Positions 55,694 through 63,742 of a stretch of 64,000 nt of DNA are shown here, in pieces. Location: NCBI GenBank assembly GCA_016711805.1, contig JADJSH010000008.1:124001-188000 (forward strand), written 5' to 3'. This DNA is from Bacteroidota bacterium (GTDB lineage Bacteria; Bacteroidota; Bacteroidia; B-17B0; Aurantibacillaceae). Position numbers and translations under genes: made by a program. The number at the start of each line of letters is the position of its first letter. Position 1 is the first letter of the stretch. The notes under the pieces were generated by a model that had not been told where the DNA came from, ran no database searches, and was given only the letters and a program-made list of their open reading frames with translations.

Positions 55694-56034
55694 CTATTTT
55701 AACACAACGCCTTTAAATCTGATTTTTTGATTAGAATTTTTGGCATTCGATATAATTTCTACAATTCTATCTTGCCTGTCGTAAACACTCTTAGTATCAA
55801 AACTAACAACAATTTTACTTGACTCCTTTGGTAAAATAGGTTCAGATGGGAAAGCAATTGTTGTACAAGAACATTCGACTTCTGTTTTTGTAATAATCAA
55901 TGGCAAATCTCCAGTGTTTGTAAAACCAAATTCGATTTTTACAATTTCCCCTTTTTTACGAAGCCAAAGTTTTTTTTAGTTTCAGCCAGTTTTAACTGAG
56001 GTTGGGCATAACTAACTAGGCTTATAAAAAACAA
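55694..56034 (-). CDS. DUF1573 secreted protein (third paralogue), one frameshift
   Basis: Starts at TTG 56034, just after the terminator of the upstream paralogue, with a signal segment (FFISLVSYAQ). The N-terminal part (QLKLAETKKNFGFVKKGE) and C-terminal part (FTNTGDLPLIITKTEVECSCT ... IVVSFDTKSVYD) are joined by restoring one base in the AAAAAAGGGGAAA run near 55950. The Cys-x-Cys-Thr motif after the NTGDLPL strand is the DUF1573 signature. Full length is about 113 residues. It is the shortest of three tandem paralogues. Function unknown. Confidence 0.7.
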
Positions 56035-56042
56035 GCCGAAAC

Positions 56043-56073
56043 AAAAAACCCTTCCATTTCTGAAAGGGTTTTT
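56043..56073 (-). terminator. Intrinsic terminator after the second DUF1573 gene
   Basis: AAAAACCCTT / AAGGGTTTTT hairpin with a T run on the minus strand. The third DUF1573 start lies nine bases beyond it, so that gene needs either readthrough or its own promoter. Confidence 0.75.
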
Positions 56074-56089
56074 AAGTATATTATATTGA

Positions 56090-56554
56090 TTATTTTGCAT
56101 CAGGAGTTGCTGGTGCTGGTGCTACAGGAGCAGCTTCAACTACACCTTTAATTTTAACTACTTTACTAGGTTCTTTTGCATTAGATGTAATAGTTACATT
56201 TTTCTCGAAAGGACCAGGGCGTTTTGTATCATATTTTACTTTAATGCTAGCTGATTTTCCTGGTAAAATTGGTTCTTGAGGCCAACCTGGTTTACCATCA
56301 ATGGTAGTTGCAGTACAACCACATTGTCCCTGAACATTAGAAATTGTTAAAGGAGCTTTTCCCACATTTTTTATTTTGAATTCACGAACGCCGTTTGCAT
56401 CAAATTTTACAGTTCCAAAATCTACTACTTCAGTTTCAAATTTCATTTCTGGAGCATTTGGGTCAATACTTGGAACCACTGAACCACCTTCTTGAGCGTT
56501 TGCTGCAAAGCCTAAACCTATAAACAATGCTACTGCTGCGAATACTTTTTTCAT
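56090..56554 (-). CDS. DUF1573 secreted protein (second paralogue)
   Basis: 154 residues, signal peptide MKKVFAAVALFIGLGFAANAQ. DUF1573 body: MKFETEVVDFGTVKFDANG, FKIKNVGKAPLTISNVQGQCGCT (with the family's CGCT), PILPGKSASIKVKYDTKRPG, and VVKIKGVVE. A Pro/Ala-rich tail of about 14 residues follows. The fold is an Ig-like sandwich seen in many Bacteroidota secreted proteins; the role is unknown. It lies 22 bases after the first paralogue. Confidence 0.85.
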   Translation of the reverse strand: MKKVFAAVALFIGLGFAANAQEGGSVVPSIDPNAPEMKFETEVVDFGTVKFDANGVREFKIKNVGKAPLTISNVQGQCGCTATTIDGKPGWPQEPILPGKSASIKVKYDTKRPGPFEKNVTITSNAKEPSKVVKIKGVVEAAPVAPAPATPDAK

Positions 56555-56576
56555 TTTATTTGAGTTTTAAATTAAA

Positions 56577-57077
56577 TTATTTTTTCTCTAATGGTGCACC
56601 TTGAGATGGTGTATTTGTAGGAAATGCCTCTTCAACTGGTTTAGCAGCAATGTTTCCTTTAATTTGTAAGGTTTGAGTTCCTGTTTTTGCGTTAGATTGA
56701 ACAGATACTGACTTACTAATTGGTCCTACTCTATTAGAATCATATTTTACTTTAATTTCTCCTGATTTACCTGGCAAAATTGGATCTTTTGGACATTGAG
56801 GAACTGTACAACCACAAGAACCTTGGCACATAGTAATGATTAATGGCTCTTTACCTGTGTTTTTAAATTTAAACACACACTCACCATTATCGCCTTGCAT
56901 AATGTTTCCATAATCATGAACCATTTTATCAAATTTGATATCAGCTGTACTTGTTACTGTAGTTGCTGGAGCTGCAGCGCCATGGTTATGTCCATCGTTA
57001 GCGCTGTGACCTTCTTGTGCAATTGATAAAGTGCTTAAGCAAGCAACAAATCCTAGGGTGTAAATTAATTTTTTCAT
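56577..57077 (-). CDS. DUF1573 secreted protein (first paralogue)
   Basis: 166 residues with a signal peptide (MKKLIYTLGFVACLSTLSIAQ) and a His-rich linker (EGHSANDGHNHGAA) that could bind a metal. Then the DUF1573 domain: IKFDKMVHDYGNIMQGDNG, FKFKNTGKEPLIITMCQGSCGCT, PILPGKSGEIKVKYDSNRVG, and TLQIKGNI. It heads the tandem of three and is divergent from valS across a 125-base spacer. Confidence 0.85.
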   Translation of the reverse strand: MKKLIYTLGFVACLSTLSIAQEGHSANDGHNHGAAAPATTVTSTADIKFDKMVHDYGNIMQGDNGECVFKFKNTGKEPLIITMCQGSCGCTVPQCPKDPILPGKSGEIKVKYDSNRVGPISKSVSVQSNAKTGTQTLQIKGNIAAKPVEEAFPTNTPSQGAPLEKK

Positions 57078-57164
57078 TTTATTACGTTATTTATGTTTTT
57101 TATAGTTCGAAAAATAATTCTAATATCGTGCCATAAAGATAGTACCGATATGGTTTAGTATCAC

Positions 57165-57172
57165 TATTTTTG
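57165..57172 (+). promoter_or_regulatory. -7 promoter element (TATTTTTG) upstream of valS
   Basis: Matches TAnnTTTG exactly, 30 bases before the valS ATG. No clear -33 TTG at the expected spacing. Confidence 0.4.
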
Positions 57173-57202
57173 CGAAATTTAACAAAATTTTTAATACAAA
57201 GC

Positions 57203-59827
57203 ATGGAAATCGCTAAAACATATAATTCGGCACAAGCCGAAAAGACTTGGTACCAATATTGGCTAGATAACAAATTCTTTAAATCTACTCCTGATCACAG
57301 GACTCCATACACTATTGTAATTCCTCCTCCCAATGTTACCGGGGTTTTACACATGGGACACATGTTAAATAATACCATTCAAGATGTGTTAATTCGTCGT
57401 GCTCGTATGTTAGGATTTAATGCATGTTGGGTTCCTGGAACGGATCATGCCAGTATTGCTACTGAAGCTAAAGTAGTTGCTTTATTGAAGGAACAAGGCA
57501 TTAACAAAGCTGATTTAAGCAGAGAAGACTTCTTAAAACATGCTTGGGGCTGGAAAGAAAAATACGGTGGAATTATTTTAGAACAATTGAAAAAGCTTGG
57601 TGCAAGCTGCGATTGGGATAGAACTAAATTTACCATGGATGAACCAATGAGCGAAGCGGTAATTGATGTGTTTATTGATTTATACAATAAAGGCAATATT
57701 TACCGTGGCGTTCGTATGGTAAACTGGGATCCTCAAGGATTAACTGCTGTAAGTGATGAAGAGGTAATACATAAAGAAGCTCAAAGCAAATTGGTTTATG
57801 TAAAATACCAAATCGAAGGTTCTGAAGAATTTATTACCATTGCTACTACTCGTCCTGAAACCATCATGGGAGATTCGGCAGTATGTGTAAATCCAACGGA
57901 TGAACGTTACACTCATTTAAAAGGAAAGAATGTAATTGTACCAGTTGTTAACCGTGTAGTGCCAATTATATTTGACGAATACGTTGACAAAGAGTTTGGA
58001 ACAGGGACATTGAAAGTAACACCAGCACACGATATCAACGACTTTAACTTAGGTCAAAAACATAAATTACAAACCATTGATGTTTTAAACCAAAACGGAA
58101 CTATTAGTGAAGCTGCTGGTGCTTATGTTGGTATGGATCGTTTTGCTTGCCGTAAACAAATTATTAAAGATTTAGAAGAGCAAGGCTTGGTTTCAAAAAT
58201 AGAAGAGATAAAAAATAAAGTTGGATATAGCGAACGTACAAACGCCGTTATAGAGCCACGTTTGAGTATGCAATGGTTTTTAAAGATGGAAAACGTGAGT
58301 AAACCAGCTTTAGACAATGTTTTGAATGGAGAGATTAAATTAATTCCAGACAAGTTCATCAACACCTACAAACACTGGATGGAAAATGTACACGATTGGT
58401 GCATTAGCCGTCAGTTATGGTGGGGACAAAGAATTCCTGCTTGGTATGATGGACAAGGAAATACAGTTGTAGCTAAAACAAAAGAGCAAGCGATTGCTTT
58501 ATTAAAAACTGATAATGTTAAGCAAGACGAAGATGTTTTGGATACGTGGTTTTCATCATGGTTGTGGCCAATTACAGTATTTGACCCTGCTGTTATTAGA
58601 AACGGGAAAGCCAATGCTAACGCTGATTTAAACTATTATTATCCTACAAATGATTTAGTAACAGCACCAGAAATTTTATTCTTTTGGGTAGCACGTATGG
58701 CTATTGCAGGTTATGAATGGATGGGAGAAAAACCATTTAGCAATGTATACTTAACAGGAATTGTAAGAGATAAGCTAGGACGTAAGATGAGTAAGAGTTT
58801 AGGGAACTCCCCTGACCCACTCGACCTGATTGAAAAATATGGTGCCGATGGTGTACGTGTGGGTATGTTATTATGTTCGCCTGCTGGTAACGATTTAATG
58901 TTTGATGAAAGTTATTGCGAGCAAGGAAGAAACTTCGCCAATAAAGTTTGGAATGCATTTCGTTTAATTGCAGGATTTGAAGTGGCTTCAAGTGCAGTTC
59001 AATCAGAAGCTCAAAAATCAGCGATTACTTGGTTCGACAATAAATTATCTGAGCAATTAGAAATCATTAATGATCATTATTCTAAATACAGAATGAGTGA
59101 TGCTTTAATGACCACTTATAAATTAGTGTGGGACGATTTCTGTGCTTGGTATTTAGAAGCGATTAAACCTGATTTTATTGATGGTAAAGCACAACCAATT
59201 GACAAAGTTACTTATGATGCTACGACTGGTTACTTAGAATCTTTATTAAAGATCATGCATCCATGGATGCCTTTTATTACAGAAGAGATTTGGCATTTAA
59301 TAAAAGAACGTGATGCAAAAGATTGTATTATTGTTGCTGAATGGCCTGCTGTGAAATCAGATTTAGATAAAAAACAATTAGCAGAGTTTGAAGTTAGTAA
59401 AGAGTTAGTAGCTATGGTGCGTAACGTGCGTGCTCAAAAACAATTATCTCCTAAAGAAAAATTAGAGGTGATTGAAAAATCAGAAGCTACACGTTCTTAT
59501 TTTGATAGTACCATTATTAAGTTGGCTAACTTATCTGCCTTCTCATATACTAAAGATAAGGTAGAAGGAGCTTTCTCTTTCCAAATTAAAACCACTGAGT
59601 TTTATATTCCTTTAGCACAAAATTTAAACAAGGAAGATGAAATTGAACGTTTAACTAAAGAATTAGAGTACAACAAAGGTTTCTTGAAATCGGTACAAAT
59701 TAAATTGTCAAACGAGAAATTTGTTGCCAATGCGAAGCCTGAAATTATTGCTAGTGAGCGCAAAAAAGAAAGCGATGCTTTATCTAAAATTAAAACCTTA
59801 GAAGAACAATTGGCGGTATTGAATTAG
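57203..59827 (+). CDS. valS: Valyl-tRNA synthetase
   Basis: Charges tRNA-Val with valine and edits mischarged threonine; cytosolic. I chose ATG 57203 (MEIAKTYNSAQAEKTWYQYW), the normal class I start; the frame extends up to 57170. The 874 residues have the HIGH-type motif HMGH at 50-53 within PPPNVTGVLHMGH, the editing-domain ATTRPETIMGD near 215, the KMSKS motif (GRKMSKSLGNSPDP) near 529, and a C-terminal coiled coil (EEQLAVLN end). A TATTTTTG box at 57165-57172 leaves a leader of about 25 bases. Confidence 0.97.
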   Translation: MEIAKTYNSAQAEKTWYQYWLDNKFFKSTPDHRTPYTIVIPPPNVTGVLHMGHMLNNTIQDVLIRRARMLGFNACWVPGTDHASIATEAKVVALLKEQGINKADLSREDFLKHAWGWKEKYGGIILEQLKKLGASCDWDRTKFTMDEPMSEAVIDVFIDLYNKGNIYRGVRMVNWDPQGLTAVSDEEVIHKEAQSKLVYVKYQIEGSEEFITIATTRPETIMGDSAVCVNPTDERYTHLKGKNVIVPVVNRVVPIIFDEYVDKEFGTGTLKVTPAHDINDFNLGQKHKLQTIDVLNQNGTISEAAGAYVGMDRFACRKQIIKDLEEQGLVSKIEEIKNKVGYSERTNAVIEPRLSMQWFLKMENVSKPALDNVLNGEIKLIPDKFINTYKHWMENVHDWCISRQLWWGQRIPAWYDGQGNTVVAKTKEQAIALLKTDNVKQDEDVLDTWFSSWLWPITVFDPAVIRNGKANANADLNYYYPTNDLVTAPEILFFWVARMAIAGYEWMGEKPFSNVYLTGIVRDKLGRKMSKSLGNSPDPLDLIEKYGADGVRVGMLLCSPAGNDLMFDESYCEQGRNFANKVWNAFRLIAGFEVASSAVQSEAQKSAITWFDNKLSEQLEIINDHYSKYRMSDALMTTYKLVWDDFCAWYLEAIKPDFIDGKAQPIDKVTYDATTGYLESLLKIMHPWMPFITEEIWHLIKERDAKDCIIVAEWPAVKSDLDKKQLAEFEVSKELVAMVRNVRAQKQLSPKEKLEVIEKSEATRSYFDSTIIKLANLSAFSYTKDKVEGAFSFQIKTTEFYIPLAQNLNKEDEIERLTKELEYNKGFLKSVQIKLSNEKFVANAKPEIIASERKKESDALSKIKTLEEQLAVLN

Positions 59828-59933
59828 AAAAACAAGGAAGGTGTATAACCAAATTAAAACTGATAGAAATAGAATCAACTCCAAATTTTATCAGCCTGTT
59901 GTTTAATTAAATTTACACCTCCTTGCTTTTAAT

Positions 59934-60362
59934 TTATTGACAGTTTTTTATGATGGTTTTCATTACCATTTTCACGTGATCTTCTTTAGCGATTCCAATT
60001 CCTTTTAAAGCTTGGTTTCTATAATTATTTACAATAGGCGAAGCTTTATCAATAATTTCTAATCCTAAAGTTGTAATTGATAAATTAGATTTTCGTTTAT
60101 CTTCTTTGTTGATATTTCGCTTAATGTATTTAGCAGTTACCAATAAATCTATAATACGTGTAATGGATGCGGTATCCTTAAAAATAGCTTCAGCTAATTC
60201 TTTTTGAGTGATTTGAGGGTTTTCGTTTAAGTAGTTTAAAGTTAACCATTGATCAACTGTAATACTTAAACCAGCGTTTTTAAGCTCTCTTTGAGCAAAT
60301 TGACGGTAGCTTTTAATTGCTTTTTCTATATAATAAAAGAGAACTGAATCTAACTTTTCCAT
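59934..60362 (-). CDS. MarR-family transcriptional regulator
   Basis: I start at ATG 60362 (MEKLDSVLFYYIEKAIKSY); two further Met codons lie upstream. 142 residues: an N-terminal helix, the winged helix with SITVDQWLTLNYLNENPQITQKELAEAIFKD, a recognition helix (TASITRIIDLLVTAKYIKR) and a wing (KRKSNLSITTLGLEII), then the dimer helix. This is the MarR order. Regulation of its own promoter is likely: TTGATATATCAA sits two bases upstream of the -7 element TAAATTTG. The target gene and ligand are unknown. valS ends 106 bases away on the other strand. Confidence 0.88.
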   Translation of the reverse strand: MEKLDSVLFYYIEKAIKSYRQFAQRELKNAGLSITVDQWLTLNYLNENPQITQKELAEAIFKDTASITRIIDLLVTAKYIKRNINKEDKRKSNLSITTLGLEIIDKASPIVNNYRNQALKGIGIAKEDHVKMVMKTIIKNCQ

Positions 60363-60380
60363 GAACATTCCATTTAAAAT

Positions 60381-60401
60381 CAAATTTAGTTGATATATCA
60401 A
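60381..60401 (-). promoter_or_regulatory. Promoter (-7 TAAATTTG) and palindromic operator TTGATATATCAA of the MarR gene
   Basis: The -7 box is CAAATTTA on the plus strand at 60381-60388. The perfect 12-bp palindrome TTGATATATCAA is at 60390-60401, inside the region RNA polymerase must bind, so a bound dimer would block transcription. Confidence 0.5.
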
Positions 60402-60493
60402 TTAAATGAGTTGGAAATTATACGAATGCAAAAAAATGAAAGATTAATGGCTAAAAACGAATGCGATATTTAAAGAGAATGGTTTATTTAATA

Positions 60494-60732
60494 GGGCTCG
60501 TTCGGCGGAAGCCGAACCGGGCTGTCGCTCCAATCTTTTGTTCACATAGTTCACAAAAGGATTTTCGCTTGCACCCCTCGGGCAGGTTTTGTATAAATTC
60601 GAAGTGGGAACTTTAAACTTAATTTATACTGCGTGAGGGATTGCAGTGGAAATCCTTTTATGTAACGTAGTGGAATAAAAGATTGTAGCGGAAAGCCCGA
60701 TCCGCCAGCTGGCGGACACGCCCAAATAATTA
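60494..60732. repeat. Dispersed palindromic intergenic repeat, copy 2
   Basis: Same landmarks as copy 1, in the same order: AACCGGGCTGTCGCTCCAATC, TGCGTGAGGGATTGCAGTGG, AAAGATTGTAGCGGAAAGCCCG and GGACACGCCCAAATAATT. It also carries an extra GCCAGCTGGC palindrome near its right end. It fills the spacer between the MarR gene and dusB, whose stop is at its edge. Confidence 0.8.
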
Positions 60733-61716
60733 AACTTGTACGTTGTACTTCTCAGGAATAGAAAGTAGTAACTCTCTGATTTCATCAATATTATCTGTAG
60801 TCACCAACTTCATTCGAGTATCTTTAAAATGATCAATGCCTTTAAAGTAATTGGTATAATGCGGGCGCATTTCTAAAACACCTAATTTAGGTCCTTTCCA
60901 TTCAATCGATTTATCAAAGTGTGCTAAGGCCACCTCTACTCTATTCTCTAAAGTTGGTCTTGCAAGATGTTCGCCTGTTTTAAAAAAATGTTTGATTTCA
61001 TTAAAAATCCAAGGATAGCCAATGCTGGCGCGACCAATCATCATACCATCCAAACCGTATTTGTTTTTATATTCTAATGCTTTTTCAGGAGTAGTGATGT
61101 CGCCATTTCCAAAAATAGGAATGTGCATTCGAGGATTATTTTTTACCGCTGCAATTGGTTCCCAATTAGCATTGCCTTTATACATTTGAGCACGTGTTCG
61201 TCCGTGAACTGTTAACGCTTTAATACCAACATCTTGCAAGCGTTCTGCCACTTCCATAATGTTAATCATGCTATCATCCCAACCTAAACGTGTTTTAACG
61301 GTAACTGGTAAGTTTGTAGATTTCACTACAGCTTTGGTTAAACGAACCATTAAATCCACATCTTTTAAAACCCCTGCTCCTGCTCCTTTACAAACTACTT
61401 TTTTTACAGGACATCCAAAATTAATATCTAACAAATCTGGTTGCGTAGCATCTACAATTTTAGCAGACATGGCCATGGCTTCTTCGTCGCCACCAAAAAT
61501 TTGAATACCGATTGGTTTTTCGTAATCAAAAATATCTAATTTTTTACGGCTTTTAATAGCGTCACGAATTAATCCTTCGCTACTAATAAACTCCGTATAC
61601 ATTAAATCAGCGCCGTATTTTTTACACACATATCTAAATGGCGGATCACTTACATCTTCCATAGGTGCAAGTAATAATGGGAATTCTCCTAATTCTATGT
61701 TAGCAATTTTTACGAT
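60730..61716 (-). CDS. dusB: tRNA-dihydrouridine synthase B, with an ATC codon where the start is expected
   Basis: Flavin enzyme that reduces uridines in the tRNA D-loop. The family N-terminus V-K-I-A-N-I-E-L-G-E-F-P-L-L-L-A-P reads in frame from 61713, preceded by ATC at 61714-61716; the nearest ATG is at 61662 (MEDVSDPPFRY), inside the FMN site, so it is probably too short. Conserved parts include INFGCPVKKVVCKGAGAGVL with the catalytic Cys, VKTRLGWDD, VHGRTRAQMYKG and GNGDITTP. A TATCTTTG box ends exactly four bases before the ATC, supporting a start there. 328 residues. Confidence 0.9.
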   Translation of the reverse strand: MVKIANIELGEFPLLLAPMEDVSDPPFRYVCKKYGADLMYTEFISSEGLIRDAIKSRKKLDIFDYEKPIGIQIFGGDEEAMAMSAKIVDATQPDLLDINFGCPVKKVVCKGAGAGVLKDVDLMVRLTKAVVKSTNLPVTVKTRLGWDDSMINIMEVAERLQDVGIKALTVHGRTRAQMYKGNANWEPIAAVKNNPRMHIPIFGNGDITTPEKALEYKNKYGLDGMMIGRASIGYPWIFNEIKHFFKTGEHLARPTLENRVEVALAHFDKSIEWKGPKLGVLEMRPHYTNYFKGIDHFKDTRMKLVTTDNIDEIRELLLSIPEKYNVQV

Positions 61717-61720
61717 GGTG

Positions 61721-61728
61721 CAAAGATA
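61721..61728 (-). promoter_or_regulatory. -7 promoter element (TATCTTTG) of dusB, leaderless spacing
   Basis: TATCTTTG, CACC, then ATC, which reads straight into the conserved DusB N-terminus. Exact match to TAnnTTTG. Confidence 0.5.
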
Positions 61729-61767
61729 TGAATTTTATTTTGGATTTGGTGAGATTAGAAGCTTTAG

Positions 61768-62003
61768 GCGTGCCCCTGCGGGTCGGGCTTTCGGCACTCG
61801 CTTTTTATTTGCCCTGCGGAACAAATAAAAGAGCTCAAACAAAGCCTCAATCCCTCACGCAATTTTACTTTCAAAAATCGGAGTTAAAATTTTGAACTTA
61901 AAGTATACTTGCGTGAGGGATTGAAGTGGAAATCCTTTTTTATGAGGTACGAATAAAAAAGATTGTAGCGAAAAGCCTGACCCGCAGGGACACGCCCAAA
62001 TTA
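61768..62003. repeat. Dispersed palindromic intergenic repeat, copy 3
   Basis: Same family as copies 1 and 2 (TTGCGTGAGGGATTGAAGTGG at about 61910, AAAGATTGTAGCG, ACACGCCC at the right), with a divergent left arm that starts GGCGTGCCCC and pairs with GGGACACGCCC at the right end. It lies between the dusB promoter and the serine hydrolase stop, and has no reading frame. Confidence 0.8.
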
Positions 62004-62012
62004 TAATAATAA

Positions 62013-63191
62013 TTATTCCTCTTCTGCTTCCGGTTTTACACCAGCGGCTTTTGGCCCATCAATAGCAGCGTAGATACGCCAAGTTGAGTACACACTTTTA
62101 TTTAAACGATTACTCAGTACAATAACTGTTAAACTATCTTTTAAACGACGATGAAATGAGGTGCGATAGCCATGCCACCAACCATTATGAAATACTTCTT
62201 TAGCAGAATCGTTCATGTTTCTCATTCTCCATCCGTAACCATAATTATGTGTTTTCACCTCTTTACTATGGGGAGAAAAAGCAAGTTCTTGGGTTGTATT
62301 TGCTAATAGTTTATGTTGATATAAAGCGGTGCTCAATAAAAATAAATCATAAGTCGTTGTGTAAATCCCTTTATCACCAACTACTCCATCATATCTATCA
62401 TTAGCTACACAACCATACTTCATGGTATAACCTCTAGTAATATGTTCTTTGGTGCTATCAATATTTAAAGCGGTATAACTATGGTTCATACCTAAGGGTT
62501 TAAATAATTCTTCTTTTAAAAATGTAGCGTAACTTTTTTGAGAAATTTTTTCTACAATTAAAGCTAATAGCGCATAGTTGGTATTACAATAGTTAAAACG
62601 TAAGCCTGGATTTAACCATGCTTTAGGTTTGTGTTTTATCATAATATCCAACATGTTTTGGTTACTTAAGCTACAGATGGAGTCAGATAAGAATTCTCCG
62701 CAAAAATAGGTGTAGTTAGGTAAACCCGAGCGATGAGATAATAAGTGTTTTACCGTTACATCTTTGTAAGGGAAGTCAGCTAAAATATCTGATACTTTAG
62801 TTTCTAATTTCAGTTTTCCTTGTTCGTATAATAATAACGTAGCAACGCCCGTAATTACTTTCGAAACGGAGGCTAATTGAAAGATAGATGAATCGTTTAA
62901 TAGAACATTTTTTTCTTTAATACCATATCCAAATGATTTTTGATAGATGATATTTTTTCCTTTAGCAATTAAAACATTACCATTAAAAGCATCTGCTTTG
63001 TATAGTTTTGTAAATAAGGTATCTAATCTATAAATCTCTGCTTTGTATTTTACGGAGTCAATTTTAGATTGAACGACAGGCTTTTCGGGAGTATTATAGT
63101 TATTCGTTTTCTCTGAGCCTTCGGTTTCGTTGCAATTAACAATTAAAAAAGAAAAAAGAAGAAGTGGGATTATATATTTTAATGCGTTCAA
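62013..63191 (-). CDS. Serine hydrolase lipoprotein of the beta-lactamase class C/penicillin-binding family
   Basis: 392 residues starting at TTG 63191. Signal with lipobox Cys20 (FLIVNC), so it is probably anchored. The catalytic SxxK is Ser108-Val-Ser-Lys111 (QLASVSK), the second motif Tyr202-Cys-Asn204, and the third motif region is FHNGWWHGY near 330, which replaces KTG with HxG as in many esterase-like members. Substrate could be a D-alanyl peptide or an ester; it is not a proven beta-lactamase. No ampR-like regulator is adjacent. The short acidic tail (EAEEE) is unusual. Confidence 0.85.
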   Translation of the reverse strand: MNALKYIIPLLLFSFLIVNCNETEGSEKTNNYNTPEKPVVQSKIDSVKYKAEIYRLDTLFTKLYKADAFNGNVLIAKGKNIIYQKSFGYGIKEKNVLLNDSSIFQLASVSKVITGVATLLLYEQGKLKLETKVSDILADFPYKDVTVKHLLSHRSGLPNYTYFCGEFLSDSICSLSNQNMLDIMIKHKPKAWLNPGLRFNYCNTNYALLALIVEKISQKSYATFLKEELFKPLGMNHSYTALNIDSTKEHITRGYTMKYGCVANDRYDGVVGDKGIYTTTYDLFLLSTALYQHKLLANTTQELAFSPHSKEVKTHNYGYGWRMRNMNDSAKEVFHNGWWHGYRTSFHRRLKDSLTVIVLSNRLNKSVYSTWRIYAAIDGPKAAGVKPEAEEE

Positions 63192-63292
63192 GAGTGTCAG
63201 GTTTAGTACTTCCTACAATCTTAGTAAAAAAACATAAAAAAAGAAAGAGTCAAGAAACTTAGTATTCAAAAGGCATTTGTTAATTACAGAAT

Positions 63293-63736
63293 CTATACCT
63301 TTTGTAAATTAGTTTTAATATTTTGAAAAAGACCTAAATGTGCTTTTTTAAGAATCCCTAAAAATATGGTGGTAATTATTGTATTTCCTGTCACGGAAAT
63401 ATGTTCGTCAACTTTTGTTTTACCATAATTTTCAGAAAAATAAAGATCAATAGTTAAAAATACAGTTGGTTTTACTTGTGATGTATATTGAAGATGTTTT
63501 CCTTTTTCTATTTCATAAACTTTGGCTTTATAATTTGGATTCATTTTAATGAATCCAAATAACTTTACTACTTCATTTATTTCATATTCAATATACTCAG
63601 GCGACTTATCTAAAACAATTTTTACATCCGTCATCACCGGATGGTATTTTCCATATTTTCTTAAATCTAAAAATAGTTCATATAACAATTTACTGTCTAT
63701 ATTAAATTCATCTGTTAATGTTAATGTGTTAGCCAT
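63293..63736 (-). CDS. SRPBCC/START-like small protein
   Basis: 147 residues: MANTLTLTDEFNIDSKLLYELFLDLRKYGKYHPVMT shows the START-like opening (a beta-strand, then two helices), followed by the long curved sheet (EYIEYEINEVVKLFGFI, NYKAKVYEIEKGKHLQYTSQ, VFLTIDLYFSENYGKTKVDEHISV) and a C-terminal helix. This fold binds hydrophobic ligands, but no ligand can be assigned. It begins 6 bases after the rlmF stop and may be co-transcribed with it. Confidence 0.7.
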   Translation of the reverse strand: MANTLTLTDEFNIDSKLLYELFLDLRKYGKYHPVMTDVKIVLDKSPEYIEYEINEVVKLFGFIKMNPNYKAKVYEIEKGKHLQYTSQVKPTVFLTIDLYFSENYGKTKVDEHISVTGNTIITTIFLGILKKAHLGLFQNIKTNLQKV

Positions 63737-63742
63737 TTTACG

